Positions 23,807-34,226 of a stretch of DNA of 64,000 nucleotides are shown here, in pieces (position 1 is the first letter of the stretch; every line of letters begins with the position of its first letter). Source of the stretch: Mytilus galloprovincialis (lineage: Eukaryota; Mollusca; Bivalvia; Mytilida; Mytilidae); NCBI RefSeq assembly GCF_965363235.1, contig NC_134841.1, forward strand, positions 59,479,078-59,543,077, in the 5' to 3' direction. The translations under genes were made by a program, and so were the position numbers. Below the pieces are notes generated by a model that saw only the letters and a list, made by a program, of their open reading frames with translations, did no database searches and was not told the origin of the DNA.

Positions 23807-24371
23807 ATGTACAGTCCCAGGAGATGGAAACTGTTTTGTTTTCTCCCTCTTAGTTTATTCATAAAAGGAGACTTGAGTCTGAGTAGTACATTTAGAACTG
23901 ACTACTGTATATATTGTATGCTCCCATATTGTCCAAAATTGGATTTTATTGGAAGATGGATTTATTTTAACCCATGAGAATGAGAACTTTGATAGGTATA
24001 TACAGGGCATGTTACTTGGAAGTATGTGGGCTACATCCTTTAAAATTCAAGCTGCAACAGTGGCCTGCATATTTTATGCATCAGTTTAAACCTGATCAAA
24101 ACATTTTCACTCTACCAAGTACTTTATCGCTATATCACTATCAGGTTCACATTTCAACCTATTTAGCAATACACACTTATGGTTATATAACCTCACAGTA
24201 CCAAAATTATACTCAGTAACCAAATTGCACCTATTCAGCAAAAAAACCCTTCAAAAATTTTACTAAGTTTGCTTTCACCATGTGAAGTTATCTTATTATC
24301 ATCTTTTTAAAATGAGCAAATTAAATTTGTTACCAGCATCCTTTTCTTTAAAAAAAATAGTTTAAAGTATT
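23807..24371 (+). repeat. Block A, copy 3
   Basis: Same length as copy 1 (565 bp) and near-identical to it. It joins block C copy 2. Confidence 0.9.
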
Positions 24372-26465
24372 AAATAATGTCAAATTGTTTGAAATATTTG
24401 AAGAAATAAAACAAAATTTATGTTTATATCCCAGTTTTAAGGATTTGAAAGTAACCATACATGTAATGATGTATGGAATTTGGGTACTCACCTCATTACA
24501 GTATCATGGATTGTTTAGATGTAATTTCAAACCCATTTTTCAATGACTCTACATGGACTCAAAATTAAAATGGTGTATCTATATTGTAAACAAGGATAGT
24601 CTACAAAATTAGCATAGAATAAACTTTTGTCTGGTACATAAAAAAAGTTGGTAAAAAACTGACAATTTAGGTGCAATTTGGGTATTTTCATGTTAGCAAC
24701 TTCACAACAGAACTACAAATTTGTTTTCATGACCAAAACAAAAAAAAGTACAAACCTAAAGGCAATAAAATGCTTCGCCATGCACAGCCTGATACAACCT
24801 CAGATGTATGTTTAGCATATAAAATATATTTATGTCAGTTAGAATCCAACATGTTTTAATTTTGGATCCTTTAAACTTCAATATGGACTAATTTAAAAAC
24901 AGGTATCAGGTGAACCCACATATTTCTATTCAGCAGCAGTCTCTAACTACATATCTCCTTAATTTCATATGATAGTAAGTCCTAAAAAAATATTGAAAAT
25001 GTGTACATTTAATTTTTTTTCTAGCTTCTCTCATGTGAAAGCAGTACCTTTTTGGTCACTATTTATGTGTTGGGCCAAAAATAAATAATTGTTTGTTTCC
25101 CCAAACCCGACCCTATCAAGTCAGGTGAGGGTAGGTAGGTAGGTAAATTATTTTATTTTTTTGGTAAATTTGTTTTTTTTTTGGTACTTGTAAATAGGAA
25201 ATTACAAACCATCATTATAGGGCTGTATTTTAAATTCTAGAGTGTATTAAGCTATCAGTTTCCTCATGTCATACTTATTAAATAAAACTCTATGTATAAT
25301 TTGAAATAGTTTATTTAATTGGGTTTCTTTTGAGTGGTAATTTTCCAATAATGACACAGTCTTTGTTGCCCCCACAGCTGCACAGGAGGCACATATATCG
25401 GGCTGTGCCACGGTAGAGTCATAATACGGAAATTCCACATGTGTACATCACAGTCTATTTGTAGGTGCACATTCACCACGCCTTCAACAGCATCACCTGA
25501 AATAAAGAACAACAGAGATCTTTAATAAATAAAAAATAATATCTTAGAGTACTTTGTATATATATATATTGGGAATTTTCAATGAAGAACATGTCTAAAA
25601 TACTGAGCCTTCTGTTTATTATATTAAGCAGAATAATCTGTCAGAAATCTGTCCAAGTTCAACGTCAGAGAGTGTTCTAGTAGAATGAAGTTTAAACCGT
25701 TCATTGAAGTATGCAATTTTCCACTGAAAGAAGGATTTGAACATTGAACCCATATCAAACACTGAATAGCTCAATGGAACATGCATATAAAATACAATCA
25801 ACTGAGAGTGTTTGTTAAATGTGGAAATGTCATTCAATGTTGGGTCACAAAATCATGCTATGCAAGACCATGTTATTATATATTAAAAATGAAAAGAATA
25901 TATTTTGGTAATACTATAAAAGCAAACCTTCAGGTGTGATAACAGATCCCCAACAGTAGTCATACTTGGTTAGCAGTCTGTCCAATGCTCTGGATTCTCG
26001 AACAGTTACCACTATTTAGAGAAGTATGCATGGGCTGTCTGCTTTAACAAGACTAGTGTGGAGTGATCTGCTTTTATTAGGGATCAAATGATTAATTTAA
26101 ATCAATTGCTTTCAGGCCTCGGGTTAAATAAGTAAGGGCATAAGGAAATCATTAGGGAATTTAGGTAAAGGGGTTTGAAAATTTGCAAGAAAAGGAATGC
26201 AATCAAAGGTGAGGAGACTCTCCTTATCCTAAAAAAGTCTACCTTTGCTTGCAAGAAATAGATGTTGGGACGGTCACTATTATGCATACCTGTTAACTTG
26301 TTAATAGCTTCTTCTTTTCCCTTAGAAAATTTGTTGACAGCTTGACTGGCTCCCATCATTTTGTCAAAGGTGTTGACAACATTTGAGGAGGAGGCTTCTT
26401 TTTCTGTAGAGGTCCCATCAATATTAATGTCAATGCAAAATTTCCAAAACTTAAATAGGTATAGG

Positions 26466-26912
26466 AAGATGTGGTATGAGGGGGGATAGGAGGGGTCTTG
26501 ATCCCGAAATCCCGGACTTGAAAAAACGAAATCCCGAGGTCCCGAATTTAAATAAAGCAAAACCCGACATCCCGAAATCCGAAAAAAAGGATTCCCGGAT
26601 CCCGAAAGGGTCAATCCCGAAATCCCGAGCTTAAAAACACCCGGTCCCGGAGTCCCGATAAAGGTCCTATCCCCCCTCTGGTATGAGTGCCAATGAGACA
26701 ACTCTCTATCCAAATAACAATTTATAAAGGTAAACAATTATAGGTCAAGGTACGGCCTTCAACACGGAGCCTTGGCTCACACCAAACAAGCTATAAAGGC
26801 TTGTATAAAGGGCCCCAAAATTACAAGTGTTAAACCATTCAAAGGGGAAAACCAACGGTCTAATCTATATAAAAAAAACGAGAAACGAGAAACATGTATA
26901 AATTACATAAAC
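26466..26912 (-). mobile_element. SINE-like copy inside TIR element 1, split by a MITE
   Basis: This belongs to the CCTGTCC/CACATCTTC family. The body strings CAATGAGACAACTCTCTATCC, TATAGGTCAAGGTACGGCC and TTCAACACGGAGCC are in the expected order. The copy lies between two exon pieces of the decayed gene and is itself interrupted at 26481-26678. Confidence 0.8.
26481..26678. mobile_element. 198-bp MITE with CCCGAAATCCCG repeats
   Basis: The insertion splits the SINE-like copy and is flanked by direct repeats of its target, TGGTATGAG (26472-26480 and 26679-26687). The true duplication is 7-9 bp because end and target sequence overlap. The ends are inverted: GGGGGATAGGA on the left, TCCTATCCCCCC on the right. 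The interior is about six degenerate 28-bp units rich in ATCCCGA. A duplication of 8-9 bp would fit hAT or Mutator-type insertion, but no transposase link can be shown. Confidence 0.8.
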
Positions 26913-27829
26913 AAAAAGTCTTTATTAAAGTCTAGTGCAAGTTTCATGTCATCATCGTAGTGTGGACTAAATATTTCAGTAGAAACACTTTGTTTTGATA
27001 CACGGATGTGTTTTTTGTCAAGAGCATCCTCCTCCTCTTCACGACTTCAGTCAATTTTAAATCGGCTATAACGTCCTCACATATGTCTTCAAATATTTCC
27101 TTCTTCGAAAATCTTTCCAAAAAATTTCCAGCCGAATAAACGGCAACAAAAACTAATAGAACGGCGTCCATGTAAATCTATGAACAATCTAGAGAATATT
27201 GTTCTGAATATCGTAAAGACCCGAGACCACGTGGAATAAGAAGCCAAGTCGCGTCATCAAGGCGTTTTCAACAATGCCGATTTCAAAGGCGCTTTGAAGA
27301 ACAGCGTCTCCTTATGTCTTATGTATTTGACTTGTCCATTTCATAGGAGCACCGCACCACCACATGAATTTCGATAAAAAAAAATTCTACACAAAATCGG
27401 CAATAAAATTATTCCGGTCGCGGCGATTTTTCCCGGTCGGTCGGGATTGGGGAAACAAACAATATTTTATTTTAGGCCTTGTGTCTAAATAAGAATTGTA
27501 ACACTTTATAGTGACTGAACAGGTTAAACAAATACTTCTCAAGAAACAGAAAAAGAAGAGAACTTAAAACAGCACCAGCCATGCCAGTATATGTATGAAT
27601 AAAAACTCAGATCAGAATAGCATGGACAATATGTTAGTTCTAATGTACTTGTGAATATATTGTGAGGAAAGATATCAATAATTCTGCAGATAATGCAATT
27701 TTATCAAGTGTTTTGTACATTTTCTGTTAGAAATGTTCATAATCAGTGAAACTTTCAAACAGGCTAAACTAAATTTTTATTACTGAAAGTTTCAAACAAT
27801 GACAAGTGTTTTATTTACCAAATAACTCA

Positions 27830-28855
27830 GGCCACGGTTTTTTAATTTGTTGGTTTACGGATTTTCTCCATGAAAAAGTCGGGTCGGTCGGTCGGGAAAA
27901 AAAAAGAAAAAAATATCTTTCAAGACATAAAACAGATACGCAAAATAAATATATATTTCACCTTTCTAATAATATGTTTGTTATGCTTTTTTGTCATATT
28001 TCTTAAATTTTAGTTCGATGAAATACTATTGCTCAGCTGTAATAAACATCGCATAACATTGTCTAATAATTTCCCGTAAAAAAAGGGGGATGCACGGATA
28101 CTTGAAAGACGAAATTAAATCGTCATTTCACAAACAAGAAAAACAGATTCACGTAGCTCTTAATCAATTCCAGAAAACTTGGTGAATAATGATCTTCAAG
28201 CACGAAAACTGATAAAGAAAAAAAATAATGTAAAAACTTCGTACGAAAATAAGTTTCAACACACGTGTCAAAAACGTTATAGACTCGTCCACTGGAAAAA
28301 CGAGAATATCGGGTAAATCTGTTGTCATGCATTCCCGTTTTTTATCCAAATGGACGATATTTTTTTATTATCTATGAAACAAGATAATTTCGAATGATTT
28401 GTTAATAATACAATTCAGTACTTTAACTTGATGTCTTAAACTTCCACCTGTCCACATTTGGACAAGTCTATTTCTATGAAAAGATGCATCTTACGGACTG
28501 GTGACAAATAAGGGAAACGGAACTTATTGCGTAATTCTTTTAAATCACAGGTTTCGTTCCGCAAAATTATTTGCGCAAACGACATTTCAAGGTCATTAAT
28601 AATTGATTTGTCTATTTTTAGAAACGTAACCTGGAAGTTTTCTTTTTTTCACAACAGAAAGTGTTATCAATTCTGTTAGTGATTAATGCATTTCATTTCA
28701 TAAAAAAAGGATATTTTAATTATTTTTCAGGAATAATGCATTTGTTAGGGTCGGCAAGAATAAAAAAGCATGAAAAGTCAATTTTATTTTTATTCTGGAA
28801 ATCGGCAAAATCAGGTCGGCGGATCCGTAAACCAACAAATTAAAAAATCCTGGCC
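27830..28855. mobile_element. GGCC-ended TIR element 2
   Basis: A 1026-bp insertion in block C copy 2 with a 3-bp TCA duplication (27827-27829 and 28856-28858). The empty site is kept in copy 1 near 21551. The inverted ends share GGCC, then TTTTTTAATTTGTTGGTTTA and CGGAT (about 33 bp). Like element 1, it has GGCC termini, a T-rich subterminal part and a GGTCGGTCGGG stretch just inside one end. No convincing coding sequence remains. Confidence 0.85.
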
Positions 28856-29352
28856 TCATGTGTTTCTGTGAGAACAAACATTCATGTGTAATTTTTGGAA
28901 TTGAAGGGAAAGAAGATCCTTTTGCAGTGCACTTGAGCAGGTCAATTGTGAATATATACTTACTAAATATATTTTCTTCATCATGATACTCACATAGACA
29001 TTATCAAGAAGTACATATCATTGGAAAAGTGCACAAATTACAGATAAAATATTAAATAAAAAATACCCTATATTGAATGCATCTCCTGCCAAATCACTAT
29101 TTGTTGCATCTATATATAATACTAGACGAGTATAATCAATGTAAATAACGTAATTTTTGGAAGAAAACCCCAAAATTTGGAAAAGAACCCTCCCCAATAA
29201 TGTACCAAAATCAATTCTAATCTTCCTTTTGTGTATTAAAGTTTCATAGAGATCCATTCACTTAAACTCAAGTTATTGTCTAGAAACCAAATGTGTCTTC
29301 TTGAAAACAACTATGACACAAAAATATGACATGATTACTTTTGTATGCTTGT

Positions 29353-29642
29353 ATTATAAAAAAAAAAGAAGATGTGGTATGTTTGCCAATGAGACAACTA
29401 TCCACAAAAGACAAAAATGACACAAACATTAACAACTATAGGTAACCGTACAGCCTTCAACAATGAGCAAAGCCCAAACCACATTGTCAGCTATAAAAGG
29501 TCCCGATAAGACAATGTAAAACAATTCAAACAAGAAAACTCCTTATTTATGTAAAAAAATGAAAGAAAAACAAATATGTAACACATAAACAAACGACAAC
29601 CACTGAATTACAGGCTCCTGACTTGGGACAGGCACATACAAA
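29353..29642 (-). mobile_element. SINE-like element, nearly full length
   Basis: An insertion in block C copy 2, absent from copy 1 near 22020. On the minus strand it reads from GTGCCTGTCCCAAGTCAGG through ATTCAGTGGTTGTCG to CATACCACATCTTC and a T-rich end. A direct repeat TTGTATT flanks it (about 29346-29352 and 29648-29654), as expected for retroposition. It is the best-bounded copy of this family in the window. Confidence 0.85.
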
Positions 29643-30617
29643 AATAATTGTATTTCCCATTTCCATTCTCAATTTTATTTTGCTGCCATTTAAAAACTTG
29701 AAAAGTAAGCTACATCCTGTACATGTAACAAAAAAAAATATATATGCAAAAAATAACATAAAACCGACTCTTAATTAGTACAAAAAATTGATGTAGAACT
29801 CACAAACTGACGATGATCAGAATTACAAATGTTTGTAGTCTGATTTTTTTTTACGAAAGCCCTTCAGCGCTATCAATTAAACTTATTTAGTCAAAATTTA
29901 ACACTAGTTTAAAGGTATATCATAACAAATTGGCAAATACAGCCTTATTATCACCTTAAAAACTACTGTATACGGAGTTACATGTGCGGTTTGGGAAGTT
30001 TTATGTTTTTAGATATATAAAAGTTCAATTTATTTTGCATTTCTGAAAGATAAAATCATTTTTGGTCAATATCAAAATATTTTTTTTGTCGTATGCTTGA
30101 ATAGATTTTTTATTCATCAATTTGGGAATCAGAATATTTTTTTCAGGAAAAATACCATTACCCCTCATGCCTTTTCAAGTTCAATGTTCGTTCCCTACAC
30201 ATTTTCCATCTGAACTTATAATTTTATTTTAGACATAAACAATATATTAATGTAGCCTAGGACATTCGTTCTGAACATGCATGAAATATTTGCCACTGGA
30301 CGTTAAACAACCAACAACCTAATCTATATTTAGGACATTGTCTTAGTACAAAGCTGGCATTTAAGGTAGCGCCTTCCTCATATTAATTATTGTAAAAGTA
30401 CGGATTTCGGTTTAGCTGGTCCGGTTCAGATCCGTAGTTTAGGAATCGGTAAATGGCGGACGAATGCAAGAAAATTTACAAAAATAAACGATGTTTGACA
30501 AGTTATTTGGAAAGGAACATGACGTTTTTAATGCAATAAATGGATTAAACATTTACCAGAGGCAACTTTTATCACGTTTAAATGAAGTAACAAACTTATT
30601 TTACCGCCGAGGCGAAA

Positions 30618-30975
30618 ATTAAAGCGAAAATTTCGACTTTTTTGAAACTCGAAATTTCGACTTTTTTAAACTCAAAATTTCGACTTTTATAAAACTCAAA
30701 ATTTCGACTTTTTGAAAAGTCGAAATATTGACTTTTTTTGAAACTAGAAATTTCAACTTACACAAAGTCGAAATTTTCGCTTTAAACTCGAAATTTCGAC
30801 TTTTTTAAACTCAAAATTTCGACTTATTTTAAATTCAAAATTTCGACTTTTAGTAAACTCAAAATTTCGACTTTTTTAAAACTCGAAATTTTGACTTATT
30901 TTAAACTCGAAATTTCAACTTATTTTAAACTCAAAATTTCGATTTTTTTTTTACAATCGAAATTTCGACTTTGAT
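30618..30975. repeat. Palindromic-unit array (left)
   Basis: About 17 units spaced about 18-24 bp apart, each built on TCGAAATTTCGA with variants such as TCAAAATTTCGA, separated by short A/T spacers. Consensus unit AAACTCGAAATTTCGACTTT. Confidence 0.9.
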
Positions 30976-31379
30976 CTCTTTTAAAACTTTGATGTTAGTA
31001 TTCAAACACCGTTATTACAATTTTAGAAGGAGTAGACATGGACGCAAATTATTAAAGCGTCATCAACACGCAATTTATATTTTGAAATAGGTTCTGTTCC
31101 ATGTTTTAGTTCCCACGACACTGTCATAGAACCTTTGAATAGACTTATTAAAAGAAGGGATATAATTACGATACTGTTGTCAAGTCATTAAAGATTGCAT
31201 ATTTTGGCGTTAATATTGAGTCACTGATAAGGTCTTTGCATCGGAACTAACACATTTATTCTAAAAACAGTTGTTGGCATGACAAGGGTTATGTTCTTCT
31301 CATATATGTTATGATGGTATGATACTAAACCCCTAACGGAAAGGATTGTGCCTGATGTTCATATGATGAAATCATAATC

Positions 31380-31890
31380 TTTCAGTCAGTTTAATTGAAG
31401 TCTGGAGCTGGCATGTCAGTTAACTGCTAGTAGTCTGTTGTTATTTATGTATTATTGTCATTTTGTTTATTTTCTTTGGTTACATCTTCTGACATCAGAC
31501 TCGGACTTCTCTTGAACTGAATTTTAATGTGCGTATTGTTATGCGTTTACTTTTCTTCATTGGTTAGAGGTATAGGGGGAGGGTTGAGATCTCACAAACA
31601 TGTTTAACCCCGCCGCATTTTTGCGCCTGTCCCAAGTCAGGAGCCTCTGGCCTTTGTTAGTCTTGTACTATTTTAATTTTAGTTTCTTGTGTACAATTTG
31701 GAAATTAGTATGGCGTTCATTATCACTGGACTAGTATATATTTGTTTAGGGGCCAGCTGAAGGACGCCTCCGGGTGCGGGAATTTCTCGCTACATTGAAG
31801 ACCTGTTGGTGACTCTCTGCTGTTGTTTTTTATTTGGTCGAGTTGTTGTCTCTTTGACACATTCCCCATTTCCATTCTCAATTTTAATCG
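31380..31890 (+). mobile_element. SINE-like element, second family sharing the CCTGTCCCAAGTCAGG core
   Basis: Contains GCGCCTGTCCCAAGTCAGGA near 31625, then TAGTTTCTTGTGTACAATTT and GAAGGACGCCTCCGGGTGC. It ends TTGACACATTCCCCATTTCC. The core matches the family at 29353, but the 5' part and end differ. I recall this as a common mussel repeat. It interrupts the spacer of the fold-back element. Confidence 0.7.
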
Positions 31891-32427
31891 TCATATCTGA
31901 GAACATATAGTATCGCAGTATCAAAGGCCTGTTTGGTTTCCCAATAGCAAGTCACTGACTTTGCCTTGTTTAAACAATGGTAAATCAAGTAGCCAAAAAT
32001 GCCATGCATATTCAGGACGACAAATGAGCTGCTCGGTTTTCTAGTTTTGAATTTTGAAATAAATAAATGGTTCTTTTTTCTGGAATATTGATTAAACTCT
32101 ACAAGTTGACATTCTTATGACACAACTATTAACCCTTGTCTTCATATATCAGACTGTTGAATAAAAGTATGTCGTAACATGGGTGTATCGGAATAACGGG
32201 GTTGTCTTGATACACATATCTGAAGTCCAGATTTGAAATATGTATTTGAACGTGAAACATATTTTATTTATTCTTCGGCAAGAGCAAGATTTTCTATCTA
32301 AAATAACCTCTTTAAAATGGTTTAGTTTATTAAAATGTGCTTATTAAGTTTATGATGTATATGGCTCTCCGCTTGCTGATATAAATGACTGTGAATGTGG
32401 TAATCGCAAACGTATAAATACTTAGGA

Positions 32428-32765
32428 AAATTCGAAATTTTGTGTTTAAAACAAGTCGAAATTTTGAGTTTAAAACAAGTCGAAATTTTGAGTTTAAAAC
32501 AAGTCGAAATTTTGAGATAAAAAGAAGTCGAAATTTCGAGTTTAGAAAAAAAAAACGAAATTTCCAGTTTTAAAAAAGTCGAAATTTCGACTTTTTATAA
32601 AGGTCAAATTTCGAATTCTAAAAAAGTCAAAATTTCGACTCTTTGAAAAGTCGAAATTTCAAGATCTGAGAAAGTCAAAATTTCAAAGTAAGAAAAGTTA
32701 AAATTTCGAGTTAAAGTCGAAATTTTAAGATTTGAAATGTCAAAATTTCGACTTTGAAAAAAAAG
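32428..32765. repeat. Palindromic-unit array (right)
   Basis: About 16 units of GTCGAAATTTCGAGTTT type with A-rich spacers, in the same style as the left array and the short array at 18104-18203. Confidence 0.9.
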
Positions 32766-33014
32766 TTCACTACTACTTTTATTTTTTCTATGTCCCTAAT
32801 ACGCTTCCGTATTATCCAGCAATGGCGTCCGGACAAATAGCGATAAGGTGTATTGGCAACTGAATACATATCTAAATATATTTATATTATTGATAATAAT
32901 AAGTATCAATCTATGAATGGTTTAAAATACATTTGGCTACTGTGGTAAAAGGTGATGAATAAATCATTTAATTTTTTAATAATGTAAATCTTTAATATGC
33001 TAGGAAAAAATATG

Positions 33015-34147
33015 CTTGAAAAATTATTTGATACTTTAGTTGTTCCAACAACTCTTTATGCATGAAGTGAAGTTTGGGGTGTAGCCAAGTGATAAAAGAT
33101 TCAGTTCCAATTGAACATTTACATATTAGATTTATTAAAGAAATTTAGGAGTACAATGCAAAACAACAAATGTAGACTGTTTAGCGGAGACAAACCGGCA
33201 GAACCCCTTTGTACTTTAAAATTCAGCTTTCAGCTATAAAATTTCTAAACCACATTGTGAACTCGCTTAACACTTTGGTCTATAAAATATATAATAATAT
33301 AGAGAAAACAAGTAAATGGGTTAACATTGTAAAAGACTGGTTAAATAAATTAGATTTTGGTCATCTCACTTTTGATACTATTCAGTAATTTAAAATATCA
33401 CATAAATACTATCCAACAAAGAATCTTTGACGAGGCTTATCAAATTATGAATTGTTCTATCAATAAATTTGAAAAATTTAATTTCTTTTGTCATACTAAA
33501 AGAATTAGAAAAAGGCCGCCCCCATATATTGATATATGTAAACTCAATACTGACCGATAAGTTTTCAGTAAATTTAAACTAAGTGCCCATTCCCTAGCAA
33601 TTGAAAGAGGACGTTATACCAACATTGAAAGAAGCCTGTAAACGCTTATCCTGTAACAGACAAGAAATTGAGGATGAATACCATTTCTTCTCAATCTGTC
33701 CATGCTATACATCATTGAGGGATACCTATATACAAAATATTAATAAAAATCTTAATTTCAATTTTATTAAATTGCAGTCCGCTATAACACTGAAGCATTT
33801 GACTGCAATTTTAAATAGCAGTCTACCAGTCATGATAAAAATCACCATAAAGTATATTAATGATTGTTTTTTTATTGAGAACATCTGTATAACTTGCATT
33901 TCTTTTAATATGCAACCTAATTTTTGTTTGTGTTCTTAAAGTTTTAATTGTTCATGAACATTAATAATGTGTTAACTGTCGATATTTATAGTCTTTTTTT
34001 TCCTTCGCTGTGACTACCACTGTCACTCTAATATAGTTATAATTAATTTAACTATTGTCAGTTTATTGTCTTAATTTTGTATGCCATAACCATTTAATGT
34101 AAATGTGTTTGTGCTAATAAATATTGTCTATTGTCTATTGTCTTTTG
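33015..34147 (+). pseudogene. LINE remnant: reverse transcriptase end, C-terminal region and 3' tail
   Basis: Near 33026 the plus strand reads LFDTLVVPTTLYA, a stop, then SEVWGV. This parallels LFDCLILPIMIYSSEVWG in the intact LINE. After many breaks the C-terminal knuckle appears at about 33640-33720 as LSCNRQEIEDEYHFFSICPC, and the 112-residue frame 33601-33936 covers it. The copy ends in AATAAATATTGTCTATTGTC, a short-repeat tail like that of the intact LINE but a different sequence. Confidence 0.75.
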
Positions 34148-34226
34148 TATATTGTATATTGTATATTGTATATTGTATATTGTATATTGTATATTGTATA
34201 TTGTATATTGTATATTGTATATTGTA
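34126..34226. repeat. Microsatellite (TATTGTC)n then (GTATATT)n
   Basis: Three TATTGTC units lead into about 11 uninterrupted 7-bp GTATATT units directly after the LINE 3' end. The tract probably arose by expansion of the LINE tail. The 95-residue frame through it is an artefact of the repeat. Confidence 0.95.

Larger units (their letters stand above)
25315..27171 (-). pseudogene. Decayed multi-exon gene of unknown function inside a transposon
   Basis: Minus-strand exons with consistent phases can be read. The first exon starts at 27171 with a hydrophobic signal-like MDAVLLVFVAVYSAG. It has an apparent frameshift near 27045, after which a second frame continues with EEEDALDKKHIRVSKQSVS. It is interrupted by a SINE (26466-26912) and ends at 26290 with AACAG/GTATGC. 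Exon 2, 25928-26011, reads VTVRESRALDRLLTKYDYC and continues to TPE. Exon 3 begins at 25496 with GDAVEGVVNVHLQIDCDV and runs to a TAA at 25315. A second frameshift near 25440 is possible, since another frame gives the more protein-like AQPDICASCAAVG. Both intron junctions are phase 1 and join in frame. I do not recognise the family. It may have encoded a secreted or membrane protein; it is now broken. Confidence 0.55.
25073..27478. mobile_element. GGCC-ended TIR element 1, carrying a decayed gene
   Basis: The inverted ends share GGCC, then A/T-rich sequence, then TTGTTTGTTTCCCCAA and CCCGACC, over about 40 bp. The element is flanked by the 3-bp direct repeat TTG (25070-25072 and 27479-27481). 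Block C copy 1 near 21208-21220 shows the corresponding unoccupied site, so the 2406-bp segment is a genuine insertion. Inside are exons of an unknown gene, a SINE-like copy and a MITE within that copy. No transposase is visible. The superfamily is unknown; 3-bp duplications occur in PIF/Harbinger and CACTA elements, but the ends do not look like either. Confidence 0.85.
24372..30384 (+). repeat. Block C, copy 2, carrying three nested insertions
   Basis: Collinear with block C copy 1 (start AAATAATGTCAAATTG, end GGTAGCGCCTTCCTCATATT) but expanded to 6 kb by a 2.4-kb TIR element (25073-27478), a 1.0-kb TIR element (27830-28855) and a SINE-like copy (29353-29642). Once these are removed it aligns with copy 1 over its whole length. 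A third, short fragment of the family lies near 34850-35035. Confidence 0.85.
30605..32855 (+). mobile_element. Fold-back element with TCGAAATTTCGA arrays at both ends
   Basis: A left array (30618-30975) and a right array (32428-32765) of AGTCGAAATTTCGACT-like units flank about 1.45 kb. That interior includes a spacer (31122-31378) shared in inverted orientation with 18204-18449, and a later SINE-like insertion (about 31380-31890). The right array is followed by AGCGATAAGGTGTATTG, as in the 18-kb copy. The palindromic units let each array pair with itself and with the other. Confidence 0.7.

Noticed and set aside
26102..26737. 211-residue minus-strand open frame as a gene
   Set aside because: It reads straight through a MITE, part of a SINE and an exon with its intron. 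It is a chimera of unrelated sequences.
30618..30975. CRISPR-like repeat array
   Set aside because: Eukaryotic context, units of about 20 bp with only A/T spacers, degenerate and self-palindromic. No unique spacers and no cas genes.
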